DNA of 64,000 nt, from the NCBI GenBank assembly GCA_003260025.2, contig QFZU02000017.1, forward strand, positions 30,935-94,934, written 5' to 3'. The translations under genes and the position numbers were made by a program. The notes beneath the pieces were generated by a model. It saw nothing but the letters and a program-made list of their open reading frames with translations. It was not told the origin of the DNA and searched no databases. Positions 25,272 to 33,521 of this stretch are shown one piece after another (the stretch's first letter is position 1; the number at the start of each line of letters is the position of its first letter). The DNA is from Microbispora triticiradicis (GTDB taxonomy: Bacteria > Actinomycetota > Actinomycetes > Streptosporangiales > Streptosporangiaceae).

Positions 25272-26422
25272 TGCGTCACTCCCGCGGTGTTGAGCAGATG
25301 GCGCATGCGTGCGGCGGCCAGGTCGGGGTCGGGCAGGAGCCCGGCCTGGTCGGCGAGGCGGAACACCTCGGCCAGGTGGAGGATCGACCGGGCGCTGTGC
25401 GCGCCGTTCACCATCACGAAGGCGTCCTGGTGCCCCGCCAGCCAGGCCAGCAGGACGATGCCGGTCTTGTAGTGGTAGGTCGGGGTTTCGAAGATCTTCC
25501 GGGCGAGTGGCACGGTCGGGGCGAGAACGGTCTCGAACCGTTCACGGTCCCCGGCGTCGAGCGCCTGCAGGGCGGCCGCCGCGGCGGGCGCGATCGGGTC
25601 GAAGATCCCCAGCAGTGCATGGCTACCACCCGCGATCAGCTCCGGGTAGTTGAAGTCGTCGCCGGTGTAGAGCCGCACCCCGGCCGGGAGCCGTTCGCGC
25701 AGGCGCACCTCGTGTTCGGCGTCGAGCAGTGACACCTTCACCCCGTCCACGCGGGCGGCATGGTCGTGGACGAGCGCCAGGAACGCCTCCGTGGCGGCCG
25801 GAAGATCGCGCGACCCCCAGTATCCGGCCAGCGCGGGGTCGAACATCTCGCCCAGCCAGTGCAGGATCACCGGCCGGTCGGCCTGGCCGATCAGCCTGCC
25901 GTAGATCTTGTGGTAGTCCTCGGGGCCGCGGGCGAGGCGGGCGAGTTGCCTGCTGGCCATGATGATGACCCGGGCACCCGCGTCCTGGACCGTCTCCATC
26001 TGCTCCAGGTAGCCGGCCACGACCTCCTCCAGAGTGGCCGCTTGGGGCAGGTGGTCGGTGCCGGCGCCGCAGCCCAACAGGTCGGCCGGGTCGCCGAAAT
26101 TCCGGGCCTCCGCGGCGCTGCGCCGGATCAGTTCGGTTGTGGCCGTCCAATCCAGGCCCATGTTGCGCTGGGCGGTGTCCATCGCGTCGGCCACCCGCAG
26201 CCCGTACGACCACAGGTGGCGGCGGAAGCGCAGGGTCGCGTCCCAGTCGAGGGCCGTACGCGAACCGGGCGCGTGATCGGCGAACGGGTCGGCCACCACG
26301 TGCGCGGCGGCGTACACGACTCGACTGGTGGGCGGTGACGGCGGCGGGGCCCAGGCGACCGGCTCACGCATCCGGTAGGTGTCCAGCCGGCGATCCGGTC
26401 CGGGCAGCGTGACGGCGGTCAT
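25268..26422 (-). CDS. DUF993 family protein (dihydrodipicolinate synthase-like barrel)
   Basis: 384 residues. It matches DUF993, a TIM-barrel family related to class I aldolases/DHDPS: RLDTYRMREP near the start, RVVYAAAHVVADPFADH, GLRVADAMDTAQRNMGLDW, DGVKVSLLDAEHE (Lys in KVSLL is a Schiff-base candidate) and YTGDDFNYPELI. The frame is open far upstream, but ATG at 26422 overlaps the oxidoreductase stop (ATGA) and begins the conserved region. It is translationally coupled on both sides. The chemistry is not established; an aldol or retro-aldol step on an oxidised sugar is a reasonable guess. Confidence 0.85.
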   Translation of the reverse strand: MTAVTLPGPDRRLDTYRMREPVAWAPPPSPPTSRVVYAAAHVVADPFADHAPGSRTALDWDATLRFRRHLWSYGLRVADAMDTAQRNMGLDWTATTELIRRSAAEARNFGDPADLLGCGAGTDHLPQAATLEEVVAGYLEQMETVQDAGARVIIMASRQLARLARGPEDYHKIYGRLIGQADRPVILHWLGEMFDPALAGYWGSRDLPAATEAFLALVHDHAARVDGVKVSLLDAEHEVRLRERLPAGVRLYTGDDFNYPELIAGGSHALLGIFDPIAPAAAAALQALDAGDRERFETVLAPTVPLARKIFETPTYHYKTGIVLLAWLAGHQDAFVMVNGAHSARSILHLAEVFRLADQAGLLPDPDLAAARMRHLLNTAGVTQ

Positions 26423-27564
26423 GCCCCCGCCCCGGGCACCTCGACGCGCACGCCCTCCGCCGAGGAGCGCAGGCCCAGCTCCGCGAGCTGCACCCCCCGG
26501 GCGCCGGAGGCGAGGTCGTACGGGAACGGGGCGTCCTCCACGACATGGCGCACGAACATCTCCCACTGCGTCTTGAAACCGTTGCCGAACTCCGCGTTGT
26601 CCGGCACCTCCTGCCATTGCTCCCGGAACGGCTCGGTCACCGGCAGGTCGGGGTTCCACACCGGCATCGGAGTGGCCGACCGGTGCTGTACGCGACAGCG
26701 GCGCAGCCCGGCCACGGCGCTGCCGTGGGTGCCGTCCACCTGGAACTCGACCAGCTCGTCGCGGTTCACCCGCACCGCCCAGGAGGAGTTGATCTGGGCG
26801 ACCACCCCGCCGGCCAGCTCGAAGATCGCATAGGCGGCGTCGGCGGCGGTCACCTTGTAGGGCCGGCCGTGCTCGTCCACCCGCTCCTCGACGTGCGTCA
26901 CCGCCCGCGCGGTCACCGCCTCGATGCGGCCGAACAGGTTCTCCAGCACGTACGCCCAATGAGGGAACATGTCCAGCACGATGCCGCCGCCGTCCTCGGC
27001 CCGGTAGTTCCAGGAGGGCCGCTGGGCCGGCTGCCAGTCGCCCTCGAACACCCAGTATCCGAACTCCCCGCGCACCGACAGGATCCGGCCGAAGAAGCCG
27101 CCGTCGATCAGCCGCCGCAGCTTCAACAACCCCGGCAGGAACAGTTTGTCGGCGACCACGCCGTTCTTCACCCCCGCCTCGCGCGCCGCCCGCGCCAGGG
27201 CGACCGCGTCGTCGAGGTTCTCCGCCGTGGGCTTCTCCGTGTAGACGTGCTTGCCCGCCTCGATGGCCCGCGTGACGGCTCCGATCCTGGCGTTCGTGAT
27301 CTGTGCGTCGAAGTACACCGCGTTGCGGTCGTCGGCGAGAGCCGCGCCCAGGTCGGTCGTCCAGTCAGGGATGCCGTGCCGGGCCGCGATGGCCTCCAGC
27401 TTCGCCGCGCTACGCCCCACGAGCACCGGCCTGAGCGTCACCCGTCGCCCGTCCGACAGCTCGACCCCGCCCTGCTCGTTGATCGCGAGGACCGACCTGA
27501 CCAGATGCTGGCGGTAGCCCATCCGTCCGGTCACCCCGTTCATTACGACGCCGAGGGTGTCCAT
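26419..27564 (-). CDS. Gfo/Idh/MocA family NAD(P)-dependent oxidoreductase
   Basis: A 381-residue sugar or inositol dehydrogenase-like enzyme. The N-terminal Rossmann region begins LGVVMNGVTGRMGYRQH, with VLVGRS at the second strand. The signature Lys is in AGKHVYTEKPTA, and HWAYVLENLFG lies in the C-terminal catalytic domain. The family oxidises or reduces sugar hydroxyls, often at C3. RBS GGAGGACGG directly precedes ATG. It is the first gene of the 27564-to-24414 operon; two LacI-type operators lie 31-66 bp upstream, so repression by the divergent LacI regulator is likely. Confidence 0.88.
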   Translation of the reverse strand: MDTLGVVMNGVTGRMGYRQHLVRSVLAINEQGGVELSDGRRVTLRPVLVGRSAAKLEAIAARHGIPDWTTDLGAALADDRNAVYFDAQITNARIGAVTRAIEAGKHVYTEKPTAENLDDAVALARAAREAGVKNGVVADKLFLPGLLKLRRLIDGGFFGRILSVRGEFGYWVFEGDWQPAQRPSWNYRAEDGGGIVLDMFPHWAYVLENLFGRIEAVTARAVTHVEERVDEHGRPYKVTAADAAYAIFELAGGVVAQINSSWAVRVNRDELVEFQVDGTHGSAVAGLRRCRVQHRSATPMPVWNPDLPVTEPFREQWQEVPDNAEFGNGFKTQWEMFVRHVVEDAPFPYDLASGARGVQLAELGLRSSAEGVRVEVPGAGA

Positions 27565-27594
27565 CCGTCCTCCTCCGTCTGCGGAATCTGACGT

Positions 27595-27608
27595 GGAAAA
27601 CGCTTTCC
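27595..27608. promoter_or_regulatory. LacI-type operator 1
   Basis: GGAAAACGCTTTCC, a near-perfect 14-bp palindrome between the oxidoreductase and LacI genes, 22 bp centre-to-centre from the next copy. Confidence 0.75.
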
Positions 27609-27616
27609 TAGACTAC

Positions 27617-27630
27617 GGAAAGCGCTTTCC
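27617..27630. promoter_or_regulatory. LacI-type operator 2
   Basis: GGAAAGCGCTTTCC, a perfect palindrome with the central CG step typical of LacI-family sites. A third copy precedes the dehydrogenase operon at 34552. Confidence 0.8.
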
Positions 27631-27711
27631 AACACGTTGGACCGTACGGCGAGGGCCGCGGGGACGTCAACCGGAGTCCGCCGTTCGGAACACGACCGCA
27701 GGCAGGCGAAG

Positions 27712-28809
27712 ATGAGGACCATGGGTGCGAAGCGCGGCGCGGTGACACTGGAGGACGTGGCCAGGCGGGCCGGGGTGTCGCTCGCCACGGCGTCACGGGC
27801 CATCAACGGCAGCGCTCGGAAGGTCCGTCCGGAGATCCGCGAGCGTGTGGAGCAGGCGGCGCGGGACCTCGACTACGCGGCCAACGCGCAGGCCCAGGCG
27901 GTGGCCCGCGGACGCACCGACGTGGTCGGGCTCGTCGTGCAGGACATCGAGGACCCCTACTTCTCCTCGATAGCCGCCGGGGCGATGCGGGTGGCCGAGG
28001 CCAACGGCCTGATGGTCTGCATCGCCAGTGCGGGGCGACGGCCGGACAAGGAGATCGAGTACGTCGCCGCGCTGCGGCGCATGCGGGCGGCCGCGATCGT
28101 CATCGCCGGGTCGCGTACGGACGACCGCGACGCGCTCGCCCGGCTCGGCACCGAAGTCGACGCCTTCGAACGCTCGGGCGGCAGGGCCGTTCTGATCGGC
28201 CAGCGACGCCTGCCCGTCGACACGCTGGTCGTCGCCAACCGCTCCGGCGCGCGTGACCTCGCGACCCGCCTCACGGGCCTCGGCTACCGCTCGTTCGGTG
28301 TGCTCGCCGGCCCCCGTGGCCTGCTCACCGCGGTGGATCGGCTCGCCGGCTTCGCGGAGGGCCTGAGGAAGGCGGGGGTCGCCCTGTCGCGTGACGCCGT
28401 GGTGCACGGGGAGTTCACCAGGGACGGCGGGCACGCGGCCATGCTGGAACTGCTCGCACGAGGGCGCAGCGTGGAGTGCGTGTTCGCGGTCAACGACGTG
28501 ATGGCGGTGGGCGCCATCGCCGCCCTGCGGACGCTCGGGCTTGAGCGGACCGTGGCCGTCGCCGGATTCGACGACATCACCACGCTGCGGGACGTCATCC
28601 CGGCGCTGACAACCGTACGCCTTCCTCTTGTCGAGATCGGCGAGACGGCGCTGGAGATGGTTCTGCGGGAGCATTCCGGCCGCCCGCGGTACCAGCGCAT
28701 CGTGGGCGAGGTGGTCCTGCGGGAGAGCACACCGGGTGTCCGGCCCGCTCATCCGGCCCCTGTGGGGGCCGCGGAACCGCTCCCCACGGGACCGGCCTCG
28801 TCCACGTAG
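27712..28809 (+). CDS. LacI-family transcriptional regulator
   Basis: About 365 residues. The HTH is VTLEDVARRAGVSLATASRAING, with a hinge-region RARDLDYAANAQAQAVARG-like segment. The sugar-binding domain starts VVGLVVQDIEDPYFSSIAAG and contains CVFAVNDVMAVGAIAAL and VAVAGFDDI. ATG at 27712 (MRTMGAKRG) is chosen; ATG at 27721 is possible, and the frame upstream to 27637 would run close to the operators. It sits between two operons carrying the same operator, so it very likely represses both and itself. Its 3' end overlaps the convergent isomerase gene by 61 bp. Confidence 0.9.
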   Translation: MRTMGAKRGAVTLEDVARRAGVSLATASRAINGSARKVRPEIRERVEQAARDLDYAANAQAQAVARGRTDVVGLVVQDIEDPYFSSIAAGAMRVAEANGLMVCIASAGRRPDKEIEYVAALRRMRAAAIVIAGSRTDDRDALARLGTEVDAFERSGGRAVLIGQRRLPVDTLVVANRSGARDLATRLTGLGYRSFGVLAGPRGLLTAVDRLAGFAEGLRKAGVALSRDAVVHGEFTRDGGHAAMLELLARGRSVECVFAVNDVMAVGAIAALRTLGLERTVAVAGFDDITTLRDVIPALTTVRLPLVEIGETALEMVLREHSGRPRYQRIVGEVVLRESTPGVRPAHPAPVGAAEPLPTGPASST

Positions 28810-29582
28810 CGGCGCAGGGTGGCCGCCTCGCCGGTCAGCATGCCCGGGTCGTCGCCGGGGACGAACTCGAGGGAAGCGTCGATCCTCCTGCCGGTCGACG
28901 CCAGCACGCCCAAGACCGCCCGCCACAGAGCCGCGCGGTGGTCGAGCGGGAGGCGATCCTCGGAGGTGGGCCACCAGCTGAAGACGTGCACCGCGTCCAC
29001 GTGGTCCAGCACGGTCCGCAGTCCCGCCAGCGCCTCGTCGTCGGGCATACCGTTCGGCGGCTGCCAGTAGGTCCGCAACCCGGGAACCTCGTCCAGCATC
29101 GACAGCGCGGATGCGACCTCGTCGGTGAGCGTGCCGGCGTGGAACTCGGTGGCGACCACGATGTCTCCCGCGCTGTCCACGCACCGCTTCAGGCGGTCGA
29201 GCGTTCTGCGGCGATCCGCCGGGCCGGAGGACGCGGAGGCCAGGTCGCCCGCCCAGACCCTGACGCGGGGTGCGCCCAGCGCGCGGGCGGCGGCAAGCAC
29301 CTGCCGCCACAGGCGCTCGGCCTCCTCCGGATCGGCGGGAACGCCCGCCCGGTAGTACGAGCCCAGGGCCGAGACCGACAGGCCCGCCGCTCTCGTCGCC
29401 TCGCCCAGGCGGGCGGCTCCTGCCTCGTCGCCCAGCCGCACATGGGCGTCCTGACCCCATTCGATGTGCTCCAGCCCGGCCCGCCGGGCAAGTGCGATGA
29501 TCCGCTCGGGGGGAAGCGGCCGATAGGTGACGCTGCACATCCCCGCCGTCAGAAGCCGCGGCGGCGCGCTGTTCGTGACCAA
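28749..29582 (-). CDS. Sugar phosphate isomerase/epimerase
   Basis: A 277-residue xylose-isomerase-like TIM barrel. AGMCSVTYRPLPPERIIALA opens the barrel; HIEWGQDAHV, VVATEFHAGTL (metal Glu), DAVHVFSW and DASLEFVPGDD (metal Glu) follow. The start is TTG at 29582, supported by AGGAGG located in the last codons of the upstream DUF624 gene, whose TGA directly abuts the TTG. It is the last gene of the six-gene transport operon and ends 61 bp inside the convergent LacI gene. The substrate is unknown. Confidence 0.82.
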   Translation of the reverse strand: MVTNSAPPRLLTAGMCSVTYRPLPPERIIALARRAGLEHIEWGQDAHVRLGDEAGAARLGEATRAAGLSVSALGSYYRAGVPADPEEAERLWRQVLAAARALGAPRVRVWAGDLASASSGPADRRRTLDRLKRCVDSAGDIVVATEFHAGTLTDEVASALSMLDEVPGLRTYWQPPNGMPDDEALAGLRTVLDHVDAVHVFSWWPTSEDRLPLDHRAALWRAVLGVLASTGRRIDASLEFVPGDDPGMLTGEAATLRRYVDEAGPVGSGSAAPTGAG

Positions 29583-30302
29583 TCAGGCCTCCTGACGATG
29601 CGCAGCTGCCGGGGAGAGGAGCGGGGCGACGACGAACCGCATGGTGGCCCAGGCGACGTACAGAAGCGGAGAGCAAGCCAGGAGAAGGCCTGTCATCGGC
29701 TTCAGCAGGACGACGGCCACGGCCAGGCCGAGCACGGCGATGCTGAGAGCGGACAGGTACCAGCGCCGCGCCACGAGATAGAGGCAGGGCAGCACGAGAG
29801 GGCGCAGCCGCACCGGCCCTGACGCGTCGGCCAGCAGTACCACCAGCGTGAAGACCACCGTCATCACCAGCGCCGACATCGTGACGAAGAACGGGACCAG
29901 TGCCGGTCCCCAGGTCGTGGGCGCGACGGCGGCCACGTCGACGACCAGCACGCTCACGGCCGCGACGCCGCCCGCCCAGACGAGGAGCGCCCGCGACGCC
30001 GCCCGCCGGTACGAGCACCGGAATACGCGCAGCACGTCCGTCGATCCCTCTCCCAGCCCGGCGAAGCATCCGAACGCCCCGGCCAGCGCCGGCCCGCACG
30101 GCAACGACAGCACGGCGAAGAAGGGCCACGACGCGATCGGGTCCCTCACGATCGCGAGCGCGGCGAGGAGCGGCGCGCACGTCACGGCGAGCAGGACGTT
30201 GGTCATGAGCCCGACGTAGACGGTGGAGAACAGTCTCTCGTACGTCTCCTGCCGGGCCGGTCTGAGCAGGCGCGGCGCTCTCGCGGCGCCGTGAGGGCTC
30301 AT
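29583..30302 (-). CDS. YesL/DUF624 family membrane protein
   Basis: A 239-residue integral membrane protein with about five to six hydrophobic segments (VYVGLMTNVLLAVTCAPLLA; FFAVLSLPCGPALAGAFGCF; LVWAGGVAAVSVLVV; MSALVMTVVFTLVVLLA; LSIAVLGLAVAVVLL). DUF624 proteins such as Bacillus YesL are encoded with carbohydrate ABC transporters; their role is unproven. ATG at 30302 overlaps the permease stop by one base (TGATG), so the longer upstream frame is rejected. The gene is translationally coupled to the permease. Confidence 0.8.
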   Translation of the reverse strand: MSPHGAARAPRLLRPARQETYERLFSTVYVGLMTNVLLAVTCAPLLAALAIVRDPIASWPFFAVLSLPCGPALAGAFGCFAGLGEGSTDVLRVFRCSYRRAASRALLVWAGGVAAVSVLVVDVAAVAPTTWGPALVPFFVTMSALVMTVVFTLVVLLADASGPVRLRPLVLPCLYLVARRWYLSALSIAVLGLAVAVVLLKPMTGLLLACSPLLYVAWATMRFVVAPLLSPAAAHRQEA

Positions 30303-31198
30303 CACTTGAGTCCGCTCGTCGCGATGCCGCGGATGAAGTACCGCTGCCCGATCAGGAAGAGGACCACGATCGGCAGCACCGACAGCACGGCGCCTGTCAT
30401 GATCATCGCGTACTCGGTGTCGTACTGGCCGACGAACGAGCGCAGGCCGAGCTGGACGGTCCACAGCTCGTTACTCGTCAGGTAGATGAACGGCCCCATG
30501 TAGTCGTTCCACGTGTTCACGAACGTGAGCAGGGCGAGGCTGGCGAGCGCCGGTTTGGACAGCGGCAGCATGATGCGCCAGTAGATGCCGTACTCGCTCA
30601 GGCCGTCGATGCGTGCGGCCTCGCACAGGTCGTCCGGGATCGACATGTAGTACTGCCGCATGAGAAAGACGCCGAACGCGCCGAACGCCTGAAGCAGGAT
30701 GATCGACCAGTAGGTGTTCGTCAGCTCCGCGCGCTGCATCATGATGTACTGCGGCACCATGTACGCCTGCCACGGCACCGCGATGGTGGCGATGTAGGCC
30801 AGGAACAACGCGTCCCTGCCGGGAAAGCGCACCTTGGAGAACCCGTAGGCGGCAAAGCTGCCTGTCAGAAGCTGCAGGAGGGTGATGGCGCCCGACAGGA
30901 AGACCGAGTTGCCCAGGTAGGTCGTCATCGGGATCCGGTCCCAGATCTCGACGAAGTTCGACCAGCGGAACTCCCGCGGGACCCACTCGACGGGAACGGT
31001 GAGAACCTCGTTGTTTCGCTTGAGCGAGGACGACACCATCGACGCGAACGGCACCAGCACGAGCAGGGCCACCGTGAGGAGGCACACGTACGCCAGCGCC
31101 GTCCGGACCAGACGCGGTCCCCGGGAACGGGGGCTCGCGGATCGGCCGGGTGGCCGGGGCGGGGCGACGGCCGGGGGAGCATCGGGCAGCGCGGTCAT
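30302..31198 (-). CDS. Carbohydrate ABC transporter permease (MalG-type)
   Basis: 298 residues, six predicted membrane helices. The cytoplasmic EAA loop reads DLCEAARIDGLSEYGIYWRIMLPLSKPA, where it contacts the ATPase. LLVLVPFASMVSSSLK is in the first helix region and QRYFIRGIATSGLK is the usual C-terminus of CUT1 permeases. ATG at 31198 overlaps the preceding permease stop (ATGA). It forms the channel with the MalF-type subunit. No ATPase gene is nearby; actinomycetes commonly use a shared MsiK-type ATPase. Confidence 0.93.
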   Translation of the reverse strand: MTALPDAPPAVAPPRPPGRSASPRSRGPRLVRTALAYVCLLTVALLVLVPFASMVSSSLKRNNEVLTVPVEWVPREFRWSNFVEIWDRIPMTTYLGNSVFLSGAITLLQLLTGSFAAYGFSKVRFPGRDALFLAYIATIAVPWQAYMVPQYIMMQRAELTNTYWSIILLQAFGAFGVFLMRQYYMSIPDDLCEAARIDGLSEYGIYWRIMLPLSKPALASLALLTFVNTWNDYMGPFIYLTSNELWTVQLGLRSFVGQYDTEYAMIMTGAVLSVLPIVVLFLIGQRYFIRGIATSGLK

Positions 31199-32115
31199 CG
31201 GGTGCTGCTCCGTTCGTTGAGGCGGAACTGGACAACGGTCACGGCGAGCACGATGACGAAGAGCACCAGGGCGATGGCCGAGGAGTAGCCGAACCGCCCC
31301 TCGGTGATCCCCTCCCGGTAGACGAGCTGGGCCAGGACCAGCGTGCTGCGTCCGGGCCCGCCGTCGGTCATGACCACGATGAGGTCGAGCACCTTGAAGC
31401 TCTGGATCGTCAGCATGACGACGACGAAGAACGTCGTGGGGCGCAGGCACGGCAGGGTGATTCTCCAGAAACGCTGCCATGCGCCGGCGCCGTCCACCCG
31501 GGCGGCCTCGTAGTACTCCTTGGGGATCGTCTGCAGACCGGCGAGGAAGAGCACCATGTAGTAGCCCATGTCCCGCCACACGCTCGTGACGATCACGGCG
31601 GGCATCGCCCAGTCGGTGCTGGCCACCCATCGGGGCGGGTCGTCGACGCCGAGCGCGTGGAGGAGCTGGTTGACCGGTCCGGCGGTCGGGTTGAACAACA
31701 TGTTCCACACGACGGCCACCGCGACCAGAGAGGTGATGTACGGGAAGAACGCCGCAGTGCGGAAGAACTGCACTCCGCGGAGCTTGCGGTCGAGCGCGAC
31801 CGCCAGGCCGAGCGCCGCCACCAGCGTGAGCGGGATGTGGCCGACGGCGTAGTAAAGGGTGTTGCGGAGCGCGACGTAGAAGTTCTCGTCACGCAGCAGC
31901 CGCCGGAAGTTCTCCAGCCCCACCCACTCGGGCGTGTTGTAGGAGTCCCATTTCAGGAACGCCAGCACGAACGCCGCGAGCATCGGGATCAGGGTGAACA
32001 GCGCGAAGCCGAGGAAGTTCGGAAGGATGAAGCTCCATCCGATGATGATGCGGTGCCAGGCGGGTCGCCTCCGAGGCGGACTGTCGGACGCCGATCGGGT
32101 TATTGCATGAGCCAT
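31195..32115 (-). CDS. Carbohydrate ABC transporter permease (MalF-type)
   Basis: 306 residues, six membrane helices, beginning with a polar N-terminus and the first helix IIIGWSFILPNFLGFALFTL. The EAA loop is EYYEAARVDGAGAWQRFWRITLPCL, and PTTFFVVVMLTIQSFKVLDLIVVMTDGGPGRST is characteristic of CUT1 permeases. It pairs with the downstream MalG-type permease (4-base overlap). RBS AAGGA precedes ATG. A 77-bp spacer with a hairpin separates it from the binding-protein gene. Confidence 0.93.
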   Translation of the reverse strand: MAHAITRSASDSPPRRRPAWHRIIIGWSFILPNFLGFALFTLIPMLAAFVLAFLKWDSYNTPEWVGLENFRRLLRDENFYVALRNTLYYAVGHIPLTLVAALGLAVALDRKLRGVQFFRTAAFFPYITSLVAVAVVWNMLFNPTAGPVNQLLHALGVDDPPRWVASTDWAMPAVIVTSVWRDMGYYMVLFLAGLQTIPKEYYEAARVDGAGAWQRFWRITLPCLRPTTFFVVVMLTIQSFKVLDLIVVMTDGGPGRSTLVLAQLVYREGITEGRFGYSSAIALVLFVIVLAVTVVQFRLNERSSTR

Positions 32116-32151
32116 AGCCGTCCTTCGTGACCTCCTGCTCTTTCACGGAGA

Positions 32152-32187
32152 GGTGGCGGGCTCTCAGTGCCTCCGGAACCCGCCACC
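32152..32187 (-). promoter_or_regulatory. Intra-operon hairpin between binding-protein and permease genes
   Basis: A 9-bp perfect stem (32152-32160 with 32179-32187) with an 18-base loop, 5 bases past the stop of the binding-protein gene. Such hairpins often protect the upstream mRNA or partly terminate, giving more binding protein than permease. Confidence 0.5.
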
Positions 32188-32192
32188 GTTCC

Positions 32193-33494
32193 CTAGTTGA
32201 GCACTTCGCTCTTCACGCGGTCACCCATCGAGCGGATGCCCTCGTCGATCGACTTGTCGCCGACCATGATGAGCTCGTGTTCCTCGCTGAGGATCGTGTC
32301 GACGTCGGAGGTGTGCTCACTGACGGGCATCTCCAGCACGACCTTGTCGGGCTGGAAGGCCTTCTTGGACAACTCGTCGGTGGGCATCCCCGCATTCGAG
32401 AAGTACGCCTGGGTGATTTCGGGGGTCTGCAACGCCGGTACCACGCCCACCTTGCTGACCGCCTCGGCGCCGGCCTGGCCCGCCGCGAACTGCACGAACT
32501 TCTTGGCCACGTCCGCGTGCGCCGCCCGCTTGTTCACCGCGAAGGCGGTCGGCGAGCCGAACGTCGTTATGCCGGTGGCACCCGGCCGCTGTGGCATCGG
32601 CGCCAGGGCCCAGTCGACGTCCGTGGCGCCCTTCTGCTTCTGCCCAAGGATGCCGGAGATGTACCAGGTGCCCATCGGCAACATCGCCGTGGCGCCGCTC
32701 TCGAAGATCGGGCGGTAGTCGGACTTCTGTGCCTTCGCCGTGCCGAAGTCGAGGGTCGCGCCGTCCTTCTGCAGCCCGAGCGCCATCTCGTACTGGTCCC
32801 TGAAGAAGGAGTAGTCACCGCTGAGCTGGTCGCCGCCGGTCTGCGCGGCGGAGATGGCCTGCACCACCGACCGCCAGGTGTGATGGTAGGTGCCGTAGAC
32901 CTTCTTACCTCCCTCGTCGTGCGTGAGGCTCCGGGCGAGCTTGGCGTACTCGTCCCAGGTCAGCTGAGGGGGCATCGTGACGCCCGCCTTCTCGAAGTAC
33001 TTCTTGTTGTAGTACAGCAGCCAGAAGTCCTGCCGGAACGGCAGCGCGTAGTACTTGTCCTTCACGTTGAACGCGGGCAGGCCGGCCAGCTTCGAGGTGT
33101 CCGTCGACCTGACCACGTCGGTGATGTCCAGGAGCTGCCCGCGGCTGGAGTAACGCGAGTAGTCCGTGACGTTCTTCATCGTGATGACGTCAGTCTGGTC
33201 GCCGCCCGCCAGCATCGTCGTGACCTTGTCGGCGTAGTCGTCGGCGAGGATGTCCACCGGTTTGATCTTGATGCCGGGGTTCGCCCGCTGGAAGGCGTCG
33301 AACAGCGCCGTGAACTCGGGGGTCTTGGCGAGGTTCCACACGGAGACGGTCAGGGTGACGTTCCCGTCGCTCGTCTTCTCGCCGGAACCGCCTCCGCACG
33401 CGGTCACCGCCAGCGCGAGTACGACCGCGACTCCTGTGTATCCAATGAAGCGGGGTCGCCCCTTGGCCCTTCCCGCCGAGTTTGAAGCGATCAT
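32193..33494 (-). CDS. ABC transporter sugar-binding lipoprotein
   Basis: 433 residues. A lipoprotein signal peptide has lipobox LAVTAC (Cys about 33). The family-1 solute-binding fold follows: VTLTVSVWNLAKTPEFTALFDAFQRANPGIKI, ADKVTTMLAGGDQTDVITM, and a C-terminal part with FAVNKRAAHADVAKKFVQF. Aromatic residues in FWLLYYNKKYFEK and TYHHTWRSV may stack on sugar rings. It delivers an oligosaccharide to the two permeases encoded next. It begins 27 bp after the dehydrogenase gene stop, so it is in the same operon. Confidence 0.92.
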   Translation of the reverse strand: MIASNSAGRAKGRPRFIGYTGVAVVLALAVTACGGGSGEKTSDGNVTLTVSVWNLAKTPEFTALFDAFQRANPGIKIKPVDILADDYADKVTTMLAGGDQTDVITMKNVTDYSRYSSRGQLLDITDVVRSTDTSKLAGLPAFNVKDKYYALPFRQDFWLLYYNKKYFEKAGVTMPPQLTWDEYAKLARSLTHDEGGKKVYGTYHHTWRSVVQAISAAQTGGDQLSGDYSFFRDQYEMALGLQKDGATLDFGTAKAQKSDYRPIFESGATAMLPMGTWYISGILGQKQKGATDVDWALAPMPQRPGATGITTFGSPTAFAVNKRAAHADVAKKFVQFAAGQAGAEAVSKVGVVPALQTPEITQAYFSNAGMPTDELSKKAFQPDKVVLEMPVSEHTSDVDTILSEEHELIMVGDKSIDEGIRSMGDRVKSEVLN

Positions 33495-33521
33495 CTATCC
33501 GGTTTCCTTCCTGCGCCGGGG

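Noticed and set aside
26423..26959. Upstream extension of the DUF993 gene
   Set aside because: It lies wholly inside the oxidoreductase gene and reads as Arg-rich shadow sequence; ATG 26422 with the ATGA overlap is the real start.
27793..30180. Large 795-codon minus-strand frame across LacI, the isomerase and DUF624
   Set aside because: It is a shadow of three well-supported genes and has no recognisable domain.
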